From Clostridium estertheticum (GTDB taxonomy: Bacteria; Bacillota; Clostridia; Clostridiales; Clostridiaceae), in contig NZ_CP086239.1 of NCBI RefSeq assembly GCF_026650985.1, positions 558,001-622,000 of the forward strand: DNA of 64,000 bases, in the 5' to 3' direction. The position numbers were made by a program, and so were the translations under genes. Positions within the stretch are counted from its first letter, which is position 1. Each line of letters starts with the position of its first letter. Below are positions 44,607-54,139 of this stretch, piece after piece. The notes beneath the pieces are model-generated. The model saw only the letters and a list, made by a program, of their open reading frames with translations, was not told the DNA's origin and did no database searches.

Positions 44607-45038
44607 ATGGAAGTAACAAATTTAGAACAATTAAAACAAATGGCTGAGGCTGATATATTGGAATTACCAAGATTTAAGAAAGAGATACCTTTTAATGCAA
44701 AAGTTAAGAGAGTGTCTCTTTTAAATTTAGTAAGAAAGGGTGTAATACCTAATACTCTATTGAGCGCAGCAGAGGAGCTATTCTACGGCAAGAAATCAAG
44801 TAAGGGTGTAGATTTAAAAGAAATGACTAAGGTAATGTTTATAATGGCTGAAAATGCACTTGTAGAGCCATCTATTAAAGACTTAGATAGTGCAGGCTTA
44901 GAATTTACAGATGAGCAGATAGTTGCAATTTTCAACTACACACAAGAAGGTATAAAGGAAATAGAACCGTTTCGTGAAGAGTCAGAGGATAATGTCGATA
45001 CTGATAATGGCAAAGCAATATCACAAGTCACCGAGTAG
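44607..45038 (+). CDS. Tail assembly chaperone, first reading frame
   Basis: A 143-residue helical protein (LEQLKQMAEADILELPRFKK...). The ATG at 44607 has an excellent AGGAGTGAG site; an in-frame ATG at 44520 with GGGAGAAG would add 29 residues and cannot be excluded. The order tail tube, chaperone, second frame, tape measure is the standard one, in which a fraction of ribosomes may shift into the next frame to make a longer chaperone. Confidence 0.75.
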   Translation: MEVTNLEQLKQMAEADILELPRFKKEIPFNAKVKRVSLLNLVRKGVIPNTLLSAAEELFYGKKSSKGVDLKEMTKVMFIMAENALVEPSIKDLDSAGLEFTDEQIVAIFNYTQEGIKEIEPFREESEDNVDTDNGKAISQVTE

Positions 45039-45225
45039 TATCATAGGGCTTAAAAACGATTATGAAGCCTTTTGTTTTGATGAAGCTTGTACTTATATTT
45101 TAAATGAACTAAGTCAAGAAAAACCTAAAGCTCCTAATTGGGAAGAATCTAAAAAACATGAAGAAAATGATGATAATAAAAATACAATTGAATGGATGAT
45201 GAAGAACTCTAAAGCAATTAATTAG
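45007..45225 (+). CDS. Tail assembly chaperone, second reading frame
   Basis: A 72-residue protein in the +1 frame relative to the preceding gene, overlapping its last 32 bases. PSSIIGLKNDYEAFCFDEAC resembles the downstream chaperone part of other siphophages. No ribosome site lies close to the ATG at 45007, so it is made either by translational coupling or by a +1 (or -2) frameshift. No -1 slippery heptamer fits the frame change. Confidence 0.7.
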   Translation: MAKQYHKSPSSIIGLKNDYEAFCFDEACTYILNELSQEKPKAPNWEESKKHEENDDNKNTIEWMMKNSKAIN

Positions 45226-45252
45226 GGTGCTATTTTTTAATGAGGTGATACA

Positions 45253-45579
45253 ATGGCAACTGTTAAACATCAGATAGTGGATTGTGACGAATGTAAGAAT
45301 AAATTTAAATTAAAGCCAAGCATACTAAAAACAGAAAAAGTAGGCGAAGAAGTTGAAAGAACTTATTTTAAATGTCCTAAATGCAAGCATAAATTTATAG
45401 TTGTATATAAGGATAAAGAATTTAATAATAATTTAATTGAAATAGATAATATTCGTAAAAAAGCTACTAAAGTGTCAGCAAATAATGAAGAGCTTAAAGA
45501 ATTAATAAATTCACAGAACAAATTGCACGAAAGGAATTTAGAAATTTCAGGCATGTATAAGAAAATTTATGGAGCATAG
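45253..45579 (+). CDS. Small zinc-ribbon phage protein
   Basis: A 108-residue protein with CDECKNKFKLK and FKCPKCKHKFIVVY, a four-Cys zinc ribbon, followed by a coiled coil. GAGGTGAT precedes the ATG. It lies between chaperones and tape measure; role unknown. Confidence 0.7.
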   Translation: MATVKHQIVDCDECKNKFKLKPSILKTEKVGEEVERTYFKCPKCKHKFIVVYKDKEFNNNLIEIDNIRKKATKVSANNEELKELINSQNKLHERNLEISGMYKKIYGA

Positions 45580-45597
45580 AGATATGTTCCTTTTTTA
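45571..45597 (+). terminator. Hairpin with GAGA loop before the tape measure gene
   Basis: GGAGCATA and TATGTTCC close a GAGA loop, followed by TTTTTTATT. It overlaps the stop codon of the zinc-ribbon gene. Confidence 0.75.
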
Positions 45598-45624
45598 TTC
45601 CTCTAAAATGGGAGGTGAAAATAT

Positions 45625-47715
45625 ATGGGGGTAAATGTGGGATCAGCAGTTGCCTACTTAACACTAGATAGAAGCCCATTTCGCAATGGGTTAGCTAGTG
45701 CTGGAGCAGAAATGCGAAGCTTTGCGAGTGGTGGCGGAGTGCAATCATTGGGGAATGCAATGACAAGTGTAGGAAAAGGTATGGCACTTGGAGTAACTGC
45801 ACCTTTAGTTGGCATAGGTGTAGCAGCAAGCAAAGCTAGTATGGATTTTGAAGCTCAAATGTCTAAGGTTAAGGCAATTAGTGGAGCAACAGGAGAAGAC
45901 TTTGATAAATTAAGAGAACAAGCGATTAAGCTAGGCGCTGACACGAATTTTAGTGCTAGTGAAGCAGCAAATGGAATGGAGAATTTAGCCTCAGCAGGAT
46001 TTAAAAATACTGAAATAATGACTGCCATGCCAGGAATGTTATCTTTAGCAGCTGCAGGTGGAGTTGATATTGCAACCGCTGCCGATATCGCTAGTAGTTC
46101 TCTTAGAGGATTTGGGCTCGAAGCCGATAAAACTTCACATGTTGCGGATGTACTTGCAAAAGTTGCGGGTGATACTAATGCGGGAATTACGGATACAGGC
46201 GAAGCAATGAAATATATAGCACCAGTAGCAAAATCACTGGGCGTAAGTTTAGAAGATACTAGTGCAGCAATAGGACTATTAAGCAATTCTGGAATTAAAG
46301 GAAGCCAAGCGGGTACAACACTTAGAAGTGCGTTGACTAACTTAGCTGCACCAACAAAAAAAGCATCAAAAGTAATGGGCGAGCTAGGTATGAACTTCTT
46401 TGATGCTCATGGAAAAATGTTACCTTTAGGAAAAGTAATACAACAATTACAAGATAAAACTAAAGGACTTACAAGCCAACAAAAAGCATCAACAATGCAA
46501 ACACTTTTTGGAAAAGAAGCAATGTCAGGAATGCTTACGTTAGTAGACCAAGGGCCTGGTAAATTTAATCAATTATCAAGTAGCCTTAAAAATTGTGATG
46601 GCGCTAGTAAAAAAATGGCTGATACTATGCAAGATAACCTAAAAGGCAGTATTGAAGCCATGAAAGGTAGTTTAGAAACAGCAGCTATAAGAATTGGAGA
46701 TGTTTTGGCCCCTTCTATTAAAAAAATAGCGGGGTTTATAGCAGATCTAACTAATAAATTTAGTGGTTTACCAAAACCAATACAATCATTCATAGTTAAA
46801 AGTGCGGTATTGGTGGCGGCAATCGGGCCAATTATGATAGTTTTCGCTAAGCTTATAACTAGCACTAGAACAGTAATGAGTGTTTTTAACGGGATCTCAA
46901 GTGCAGCAAAAGTATTTACTATGCTCCCAGCTTTAATTAGTCCGCCCGTTTTAATCGCAGTTGGCATAATAGCTGGATTAGGATTGATTGTATATGAAGT
47001 GAGAAAGCATTGGGATGGGTTATCGGCATTTTTCACTAAAACTCTTGGAAAGATTAGCAGCTTTTTCAAAAAATGGGGAGTAGACATGTTAGCTGCATTC
47101 GTACCGGTTATTGGAATTCCATTGCTAATAATGAAACATTGGGATAAGATAGGACCATTTTTTACTAAATGGGGTGAAAAGGCTAAGAAATTCGGTGGAT
47201 ATGTTATTGATGGATTGATGTATGGTCTAATGCATGGTATCCCTAATATTTTAAAAGCGATAAGTTTTTTAGGCAATAAAATAAAGGATACATTTAAAAA
47301 GCTGCTAGGTATCAATTCCCCTAGTCGAGTGTTTGGTGAGTATGGTGGATTTATTGGGGAAGGTTTAATTGGTGGCTTAGACGGGCAAGACGGTGCCATA
47401 ACTGCTAAATTCAAAGGACTAGGAAATAAAATAAAAGGTCTAGGAAATGTAAGGCCCGATTTTAGCGGACTTAATAGCACTGATTTAACTGGACCCGTTG
47501 GTGGTAGAGGTGGTATTGGTAACATAAGTAATAATAGTGATAAAAGCACCAAGCAACTCACCTATAGTCCAAATATAAAGATGTATGTTACTATATCGAA
47601 TGCGACGCAAGAAGGTGCTAACGCTATCGCCAGTGAATTTAAATCACAGACTCAGGCATCTATGAAAAATTCTATGGTTGAAATGTTCATGAACGATGCA
47701 ATTAAAAGTTTTTAG
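45625..47715 (+). CDS. Tape measure protein (TP901-type)
   Basis: A 696-residue protein. It begins with the TP901 core (LASAGAEMRSFASGGG, then NFSASEAANGMENLASAGFK and VAKVAGDTN-type segments). It has hydrophobic membrane-active stretches at about 385-460 and a Gly-rich C-terminus with GINSPSRVFGEYGGFIGEGL. It sets tail length and assists DNA entry. This length would predict a fairly short siphovirus tail, of the order of 100 nm by the usual 1.5 Angstrom per residue rule. Confidence 0.93.
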   Translation: MGVNVGSAVAYLTLDRSPFRNGLASAGAEMRSFASGGGVQSLGNAMTSVGKGMALGVTAPLVGIGVAASKASMDFEAQMSKVKAISGATGEDFDKLREQAIKLGADTNFSASEAANGMENLASAGFKNTEIMTAMPGMLSLAAAGGVDIATAADIASSSLRGFGLEADKTSHVADVLAKVAGDTNAGITDTGEAMKYIAPVAKSLGVSLEDTSAAIGLLSNSGIKGSQAGTTLRSALTNLAAPTKKASKVMGELGMNFFDAHGKMLPLGKVIQQLQDKTKGLTSQQKASTMQTLFGKEAMSGMLTLVDQGPGKFNQLSSSLKNCDGASKKMADTMQDNLKGSIEAMKGSLETAAIRIGDVLAPSIKKIAGFIADLTNKFSGLPKPIQSFIVKSAVLVAAIGPIMIVFAKLITSTRTVMSVFNGISSAAKVFTMLPALISPPVLIAVGIIAGLGLIVYEVRKHWDGLSAFFTKTLGKISSFFKKWGVDMLAAFVPVIGIPLLIMKHWDKIGPFFTKWGEKAKKFGGYVIDGLMYGLMHGIPNILKAISFLGNKIKDTFKKLLGINSPSRVFGEYGGFIGEGLIGGLDGQDGAITAKFKGLGNKIKGLGNVRPDFSGLNSTDLTGPVGGRGGIGNISNNSDKSTKQLTYSPNIKMYVTISNATQEGANAIASEFKSQTQASMKNSMVEMFMNDAIKSF

Positions 47716-47727
47716 GAGGTGGACTAA

Positions 47728-48138
47728 TTGGTATACAACGAGCCAAAAATGTATTTTAGCAATACAGATAAAACAAAAGGTACAGAAGTATTAGGGACAA
47801 TAGCCAATTACAAGCCTCCTTGCCCTGTGCTTAACAATAAAGGCAATAAGGTATTACTAGGTTACACACATTTTCAAGAGGGCATAAAGGCAGATACACA
47901 AATTAAATTTTCTATTGTATTTGATATAAATACAGTAGAAGATATTAATAACTTTAAAAAATTTAGAAGCAAGTACAATGAATATTTTTATTTTAAGGAT
48001 GAATTAGACACACTTTACAGAGGTAAGCTTGTAGGCACTTATGAAATAGATTCGCCGATTGAGGGCGATATTTATTACATAGCTTTAGAGATGTTATGCG
48101 GACATGATGTGACGGGATGCGATACAAATGGAAATTAG
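47728..48138 (+). CDS. Distal tail protein candidate
   Basis: A 136-residue beta-rich protein with TTG start after AGGAGGTGG. It lies between the tape measure and hub genes, where Dit-like or similar tail-tip ring proteins are found; it is shorter than a typical Dit. Overlaps the next gene by 11 bases. Confidence 0.55.
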   Translation: MVYNEPKMYFSNTDKTKGTEVLGTIANYKPPCPVLNNKGNKVLLGYTHFQEGIKADTQIKFSIVFDINTVEDINNFKKFRSKYNEYFYFKDELDTLYRGKLVGTYEIDSPIEGDIYYIALEMLCGHDVTGCDTNGN

Positions 48139-49213
48139 AATAGAATTATATGAAAAAACAATAACAGGTGGGTATTATCCAACCCCAAAAATCTTGAGAA
48201 ATGATGAAATAATGAATGTGAATATTAGCCGTAGAATTTTTGAACTAGGCACTTGTAGTTGCCTTATAGATAATACCGCTAGAGATAAGAATTTAACTGA
48301 TATAGTAAACTTTACTGGATTAGGTTTCTATGATAATCATAATCAAGTTAAAGTGTATATAGATGATGAAATAGCCTTTATCGGTGTACTTAAAGAATAT
48401 AAATATGATGAAGATAATAACACTTATTACTTTAGAGCAGAGGACATGTTATATAAAATATTTAGAACAATAGATGCTACACCGTGTTTAACTTATGAAA
48501 ATACTACCGCAAAACAAATAATAATAAATCTATTTAATCATGCCGGAATAAGTGATATTAAGTTTTCGGATGAAGTAGCCGACTATGATGTAAAAAAAAT
48601 AAAAGTAGAATATAACAATATGTATATAGATGTACTAAATAAATTTTTTGATATCATGTATGCAAGGTTTAATTGTAATAGAGATGGTAGCGTGGATATC
48701 GTTAAAGCCTTTCCCGCATATGATGGACTTCCAACTATAAAGTATAAACTTGAAAGTGTAGATTTTATCAGTGCTGGTGAATATGACAGGAATGAAAATG
48801 ACATAAGAAACAAACTAATTGTAAAAGCAAATGATACTGATGTACAAGCCTTTGAGTGCCCTTACCTCGTTCAGCATGCAAATGGAGAGATATATTTAGA
48901 TGTGATAGATGAGGATTTGGCAAATACTTTACAGAAAAAAAGAAATGTAGCTTTAAAGTATTTTAGGGATAAATTAAGGCACAGTAAAAAGTTTGGAATA
49001 ACTACCATAGATGGCAATTTAACACGAGATGTTGGAGATATCACAAGAATTGTTTTGAATCAATCTAAAGTACAGGCGTGGGCAATGGTAAATGGAATAG
49101 ATACAAGTATACAGGATGGAATTTGGCAAGATACACTAGAACTAGAAATTTTGGTTGCTGATAAATGGATAGAGCCATTACCAGTAGGTGGCGACTATAT
49201 TATTAAAAATTAG
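48128..49213 (+). CDS. Tail hub/baseplate protein, gpD/XkdQ-like
   Basis: A 361-residue protein. ILRNDEIMNVNISRRIFELG, the oligonucleotide/beta-barrel segment DDEIAFIGVLKEYKYDED and FRAEDMLYKIF with TAKQIIINLFNHAGI fit the XkdQ/T4 gp27-like hub family. It probably forms the hub at the tail tip onto which the following adhesin proteins assemble. No peptidase domain is visible. Confidence 0.75.
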   Translation: MEIRIELYEKTITGGYYPTPKILRNDEIMNVNISRRIFELGTCSCLIDNTARDKNLTDIVNFTGLGFYDNHNQVKVYIDDEIAFIGVLKEYKYDEDNNTYYFRAEDMLYKIFRTIDATPCLTYENTTAKQIIINLFNHAGISDIKFSDEVADYDVKKIKVEYNNMYIDVLNKFFDIMYARFNCNRDGSVDIVKAFPAYDGLPTIKYKLESVDFISAGEYDRNENDIRNKLIVKANDTDVQAFECPYLVQHANGEIYLDVIDEDLANTLQKKRNVALKYFRDKLRHSKKFGITTIDGNLTRDVGDITRIVLNQSKVQAWAMVNGIDTSIQDGIWQDTLELEILVADKWIEPLPVGGDYIIKN

Positions 49214-49224
49214 GGGGTAAGGAT

Positions 49225-49554
49225 ATGGCAAATATTAATTTTAGAGAGCCAGTAGAATATATAATAAAAAGATATGATAAAAAAAGAAATACAAAAATAA
49301 CTGTTGAAGATGATGCTAATAAATCTAAAGTAGAATTACCCGAATATCCTTGCCGACTTGTTAGAAATGAAGCTAAAAAAGTAATTAGTGTACTATATGC
49401 AGAAGGTACAGAATCAGAGTGGTCAGAGGCATTAATTAGGGATGTTAATGGCAAGGTATTTCAAATAAAAACAACCTATCCAGACAAAAGCTCTAAAACG
49501 GTAGAGTTATTTAAAGACATGGATAACAGAGTTGAAAAAATAAAATATGTATAA
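49225..49554 (+). CDS. Hypothetical tail-region protein, 109 residues
   Basis: A small alpha/beta protein after GGGGGTAAGG. Two long strand pairs (YIIKRYDKKRNTKITVED; KVISVLYAEGTESEWSEALI). Not recognised; probably structural by position. Confidence 0.55.
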   Translation: MANINFREPVEYIIKRYDKKRNTKITVEDDANKSKVELPEYPCRLVRNEAKKVISVLYAEGTESEWSEALIRDVNGKVFQIKTTYPDKSSKTVELFKDMDNRVEKIKYV

Positions 49555-49568
49555 AGTAGGTGAAAAAC

Positions 49569-50129
49569 ATGAGTTTGCCTAATTATGTAGTCAATTTTGA
49601 TGAATTGGCAGATGCCATCAAAAGCTATTTAGAAAATGGAATAAAAGTTGATGTTGGAGATATAACCTTCTCCACAATTGAGATGGAAAGATTGCTTCAA
49701 GAGATTAGTGGGAAAATACAAGGTATTGACTATAATAGTTTGATTACTGCTTTAAATGCTTTAGGTGTTAAATTAGACGGATTAGCGGGGAATTTAGGAA
49801 TAAGTGGTACACAAAAAATCTACGGTAAAATGCTAGAGATACCTGCAGTTAAGGGACTGCACACAATAGAATTTAAAGTACCTCAAAAGGGTAGAATCAC
49901 AGGAATTACTTATAGTTTAAGCGCTTGGAACTTTTTAGATTCATGGGATTTGGTTGTTGAAAAAGAAAATCTATTTGATAAAGTACGGACAAAAGAGTAT
50001 GGAGAACATAAATATTTTAATGTGTTTTATCCAGTAGCTTCAGGACAAATAATTAATTTTAATTTTAATAATGAGAGCGGATCAAGCAAGGTACTTTGGG
50101 TAGATTTTAACATATTGGAAGATTTGTAA
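49569..50129 (+). CDS. Tail-tip protein, paralogue A
   Basis: A 186-residue protein. An N-terminal helix (MSLPNYVVNFDELADAIKSY), a helical middle and a C-terminal beta domain ending EYGEHKYFNVFYPVASGQII...SGSSKVLWVDFNIL. It shares beginning and end with the next gene, so the two are diverged duplicates. Start taken at the ATG after GTAGGTG. Confidence 0.6.
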   Translation: MSLPNYVVNFDELADAIKSYLENGIKVDVGDITFSTIEMERLLQEISGKIQGIDYNSLITALNALGVKLDGLAGNLGISGTQKIYGKMLEIPAVKGLHTIEFKVPQKGRITGITYSLSAWNFLDSWDLVVEKENLFDKVRTKEYGEHKYFNVFYPVASGQIINFNFNNESGSSKVLWVDFNILEDL

Positions 50130-50707
50130 TGAGTTTATCCAAATATATTGTTAATTTTGATGAATTAACTGATGATTTAAAGAAAAAATTGCTTGAAATT
50201 ATTGATGATGAGTTAAGAGATAAATATCCTCAATTGAATACTGATAATATTGAATTACTGCTAGAGAGTATAAAAGAATTATTGCCTAGTATAAGATACG
50301 AGGGTTTGAAAAATAAAATAGAAGATTTTATTCTATATAAGAACGAAGGTATTCAAAAAATAGAAGGCAGATTGTTAGATATTCCTCCAGTAGTAAAGAA
50401 CACTATAGAAATATTTAAATTTGATAAGGATATTTTTTTAACTGGACTACATTTTAATCAAACAGGTTGGAAAAAAGAAGATAAATATAGCTTAGAGATT
50501 AATAAAAATAAAATAATAGATAGTTCAGCCACAAAGGAAATAGGAGAGCATAAACACTTTAATACTTATTTTAAAGTTAATGCTAATACACCTATTTCTT
50601 TTATTTTGCACAATAATAGTGGGAATAGTAGACAGGTAGTGGTTGACTTAGAATATTTGGAAATAAAAGATTCAGACATAATTAATATAATAAATGGAGG
50701 TATTTAA
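50129..50707 (+). CDS. Tail-tip protein, paralogue B
   Basis: A 192-residue paralogue of the preceding protein: MSLSKYIVNFDELTDDL at the start and EIGEHKHFNTYFKV...SGNSRQVVVDLEYL at the end, with a diverged middle. The ATG overlaps the TAA of paralogue A (TAATG). Probably a beta-sandwich tail adhesin component. Confidence 0.6.
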   Translation: MSLSKYIVNFDELTDDLKKKLLEIIDDELRDKYPQLNTDNIELLLESIKELLPSIRYEGLKNKIEDFILYKNEGIQKIEGRLLDIPPVVKNTIEIFKFDKDIFLTGLHFNQTGWKKEDKYSLEINKNKIIDSSATKEIGEHKHFNTYFKVNANTPISFILHNNSGNSRQVVVDLEYLEIKDSDIINIINGGI

Positions 50708-50708
50708 C

Positions 50709-51941
50709 ATGGCCGATAATTTTTACTATGTAGAAGGTAACTCAAGTGTTAAAAATTTAGTTAAAAATTTAGTAAGTGAAATAACGCAAAACGCTGGTAT
50801 ATATAAATGGGATCTAGCATACCCAGCGACAATTGATTTAGTAGGGGCCTCAGATATCGCTAGTGAAGTAAATCTTATAACAGATGCAAGTGTAACTGAT
50901 AAAGTTGATACAAAATTTACGGTTGGAAGTAGCAAAGATATGTGTATTTTAAAAGCTTCTACAACTTATGGGAAACAATTTTATTTAAAACTAGACAGAC
51001 TAAATGCAGATTTAACAAAAGAAGAAAAACAGGCATTAGTTAATTTTAAAAGTTTACATAGCTATAGTAATAATGGGTACCCGGTGCATAGGACGGATGC
51101 ACAAGTTTTAGAAATGATGGCTGGTGTAGGTAGTACAAACGGGAACAGTGATGACTATAATTTGTATGTTAGTGCTATGACTAAAAGTAATTCATTGAAT
51201 AATATAGTTTTGCAAATATCAGGAGCGTTAAACAGTGCTGGAACTGATTTAGATATATCGTCAGTGATACAAAAGGAATATAACTATAGACTTGCATGGT
51301 ATAGAAAAGTACAATCAGGAATTAAGGATTTTCTACCAGTACAATATTGGCTTAATGTTACAAAAGATAGCATCAATTTAGTATTAAGGGGTGACCCGTC
51401 AGCAGATATTTCACCATATGAAAACTATTTAACAAGTTATGCCTATATAGGAGCATTAAAGCCGGTAGAGGATTCAGCAACTACAGATGACATATACAAT
51501 TTCGGTATAACAACAAGTTCAGATATAGAGCCTAGATACGCAAGTCCCTACGGTGAAAGAACTGCAACTGGAATAACGGATTTTTGTATGATAGCCAATA
51601 AAATAGGTATGCCTTATCAACCTCATTATCCTGGGTTTTATAGCACTAATCCTTTTATGGATAAATGCAATGTAGAGGGTTCAAGATGGAATCATAAAAA
51701 ACACCAATTTAGTGATATTACATTAGTACATCCAGTAGACATGGAGCGCGGAAAGATGATTAATGTTTTAGCCGGAGATGCTTCGAGCATATATGATATG
51801 GATAAATTAGCTTACAAAAAGGATACTACAGATGAAGAATACTATAAGAAATTCAAGATTACTGCACCATACAATTTCTTGAATAATAGTGCAAATATTA
51901 ATTACTGTATAGCTATTAGATGCCCTAAAACAGTAGAATAG
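50709..51941 (+). CDS. Tail structural protein, about 410 residues
   Basis: Starts MADNFYYVEGNSSVKNLVKN after TGGAGGT at 50709. Mixed alpha/beta with many short strands, and a C-terminal domain containing TDFCMIANKIGMPYQPHYPGFY and HPVDMERGKMINVLAGD. Not matched to a named family; the position among tail-tip genes suggests a baseplate or fibre part. Confidence 0.6.
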   Translation: MADNFYYVEGNSSVKNLVKNLVSEITQNAGIYKWDLAYPATIDLVGASDIASEVNLITDASVTDKVDTKFTVGSSKDMCILKASTTYGKQFYLKLDRLNADLTKEEKQALVNFKSLHSYSNNGYPVHRTDAQVLEMMAGVGSTNGNSDDYNLYVSAMTKSNSLNNIVLQISGALNSAGTDLDISSVIQKEYNYRLAWYRKVQSGIKDFLPVQYWLNVTKDSINLVLRGDPSADISPYENYLTSYAYIGALKPVEDSATTDDIYNFGITTSSDIEPRYASPYGERTATGITDFCMIANKIGMPYQPHYPGFYSTNPFMDKCNVEGSRWNHKKHQFSDITLVHPVDMERGKMINVLAGDASSIYDMDKLAYKKDTTDEEYYKKFKITAPYNFLNNSANINYCIAIRCPKTVE

Positions 51942-51952
51942 AGGTGATGTAA

Positions 51953-53869
51953 ATGACCCTACATAAAATAATACCCTTGTGTAATTTTAATTATGTGGGG
52001 GACTTTTATAATGCAGCAATGTTTAAATATAATACTACCAAGGAGATAAACAAGAGCGAAAGTAAATCAATTTATAAAGATGAAACAATTCAAATTGATA
52101 AACTAAAAAATACTTATATGTCTAACGAAATAAAAGTTATCAATAAAAATGATAATAAACTATTAAATAAAAAAATCAATGACATTACAATTCTAAACAA
52201 TAAAATGGTTGAAAGGGTATTTTCTTCTATAAGCAAGAATGATGCAAAAGGATTATATACCAATGCTCCAAACATCAATATTGAATACCTCAAAAACTTA
52301 TCTAGCCAGAATGTAATTGAATTGAGTAAGCAAAATGCTAAAGAACTTAAAGCTATTGATTTAAGACAAATTAATATTAATCATGAAAAAGAATTAAAAA
52401 ATAAAGATGATTTAGGTTTTTATAAAACAACTGAATTAGAATTGGCTATTAATAGTTCTAGTCAATTATACAAAATTAAAGATGTGTATTTAAAAGATCA
52501 AGATGTGAATTGTTTAAATATATATGATTCTAAATTTATGGAACCAGAAATTACAAAGCAAATAAATATACAAAGCTATTATTTTTACAATAACAATAAC
52601 AAAAGATATATAAATAAAGTTAATGACAAGTATTTTGATAGAATTAATGATAAGCAAATGAGCAAACATAACAACCGTTTAATGTATAGATATAATGTTA
52701 ATAAATTGTTTAAGAATGACATTGATTTTTTAGATAGAATAACTAGACATGATCTATATCTAAATGATAGCCTTAAATTAATTTATCGACTTGAAAGAAA
52801 AGACATAAATAAATACGATTATATAAATGGCTTAGAAAAGATTAGTTTAAAACATATTAATAAAGATGAAAGTAAAAAGTATTTTTATAGGCATGTATTA
52901 AGGACAACATATAAAAATACTGAGAATTACTTAAATAGGGTTGTAATAATTCCTGTATATAAAAACAACCAGAGCTATTTAGATAGAGAAAATCTAATTA
53001 ACCTATATAAAGAAACTCAAAACTATTTGGGCAGGGAAATGATAACCACAATATTTAAAAATAATGATTTCTATTTAAATGCTATGTCTATTATAGATGT
53101 TTATAAACAAATTGAGAAAAAATTATTAGATTTAAATATATTGGATGCGTACAAAGATTATGATAAATATCTAATGAATACACCCAAAAACATTTACAAG
53201 GAAAACATTAATAAATTTATTGAGGTAACTAAAAGATGGTGGTGGTTACAGCCTACCTCTCCAACAGATGGATTAGTTGTACCTAATAAGGACTATGTAA
53301 AAATGAAAGACATTATGGAAAATACCGACTTTGAATATTTAAGATACAATAGTCATCCTGTAGAATGGGGTCAAAACTGGGGTATAGATTACAATGTTCC
53401 TCCTATAGGAGTTAGCGTTGAAATAATGATAGACCTAATAAACATAATCACTATGGTATGGCATAAGAATGTACAAGGTTGGATGAGTTGCACAGGCAGG
53501 GAATCCATACAGCTATTAATGGAAATTTTGTATGACTGGTATACATTAGATACCTCCATTCCCAATACTGATTACTATAGAACATATAGGTGGATTAGGT
53601 GGGAAGCTGAAAAGGTGTATTTTTTAAATGCTCAAAGCGGCTTACGAGCTATTGGAATATTAATATCAAACTTAATAGATTATATGAAATATCATCACTT
53701 TAATTTAGTACCATTATGGCGGAATGCTAAGGTCATGGATATAGAAAGAAATTTTAACCGGATGGCCACAGATGGAGATTTAATGAAGATTACAGACAAA
53801 TTAAAAGGCAAAAGAAATTACATGATAGAAACGCAAAACTTTGAGAAAAAGAATATTTTAGGGAGGTAA
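51953..53869 (+). CDS. Repeat-rich tail protein
   Basis: A 638-residue protein, extremely rich in Asn, Lys, Ile and Tyr over residues 1-425, where a 16-residue unit recurs. Between 52913 and 53152 five units in exact register begin KNTENYLNRV, KNNQSYLDRE, KETQNYLGRE, KNNDFYLNAM and KQIEKKLLDL. From about residue 426 the composition changes to a Trp-rich globular domain (RWWWLQPTSPTDGLVVPN). This looks like a solenoid or coiled shaft plus a tip domain. Function unknown. Confidence 0.6.
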   Translation: MTLHKIIPLCNFNYVGDFYNAAMFKYNTTKEINKSESKSIYKDETIQIDKLKNTYMSNEIKVINKNDNKLLNKKINDITILNNKMVERVFSSISKNDAKGLYTNAPNINIEYLKNLSSQNVIELSKQNAKELKAIDLRQININHEKELKNKDDLGFYKTTELELAINSSSQLYKIKDVYLKDQDVNCLNIYDSKFMEPEITKQINIQSYYFYNNNNKRYINKVNDKYFDRINDKQMSKHNNRLMYRYNVNKLFKNDIDFLDRITRHDLYLNDSLKLIYRLERKDINKYDYINGLEKISLKHINKDESKKYFYRHVLRTTYKNTENYLNRVVIIPVYKNNQSYLDRENLINLYKETQNYLGREMITTIFKNNDFYLNAMSIIDVYKQIEKKLLDLNILDAYKDYDKYLMNTPKNIYKENINKFIEVTKRWWWLQPTSPTDGLVVPNKDYVKMKDIMENTDFEYLRYNSHPVEWGQNWGIDYNVPPIGVSVEIMIDLINIITMVWHKNVQGWMSCTGRESIQLLMEILYDWYTLDTSIPNTDYYRTYRWIRWEAEKVYFLNAQSGLRAIGILISNLIDYMKYHHFNLVPLWRNAKVMDIERNFNRMATDGDLMKITDKLKGKRNYMIETQNFEKKNILGR

Positions 53870-53873
53870 TGAA

Positions 53874-54128
53874 ATGATAATAAGCGCAATAGATTTCAAA
53901 AAGCCAAGACAAAAAATGTGGGGAATACTAAAGACTCACGCATTGACTATGTTACCATTTGGGCATGAAACTGATGAAAAAGGTGATGAGATAACTGGCT
54001 ATGCTACTAATTGCTATGATGATGCATTAGCAGAAGCTCATACACTATTAGCAAGTGGAATCGGTAGTGCTAACATACAAGTAATTGAGTTTGTACCATA
54101 CGATTATATTATGCAACCTAGAGTATAG
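53874..54128 (+). CDS. Small hypothetical tail-region protein
   Basis: An 84-residue protein after GGGAGGTAAT. Compact alpha/beta pattern (TGYATNCYDDALAEAHTLLA). Not recognised. Confidence 0.5.
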   Translation: MIISAIDFKKPRQKMWGILKTHALTMLPFGHETDEKGDEITGYATNCYDDALAEAHTLLASGIGSANIQVIEFVPYDYIMQPRV

Positions 54129-54139
54129 GAGCTGATAAA

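Noticed and set aside
45855-46286. Leftward frame within the tape measure gene
   Set aside because: No start signals; shadow of an Ala/Ser-rich region.
46569-47561. Leftward 330-codon open frame opposite the tape measure gene
   Set aside because: Pro/Leu/Ile-rich translation typical of an antisense shadow, no ribosome site, and the plus strand has a clear tape measure protein.
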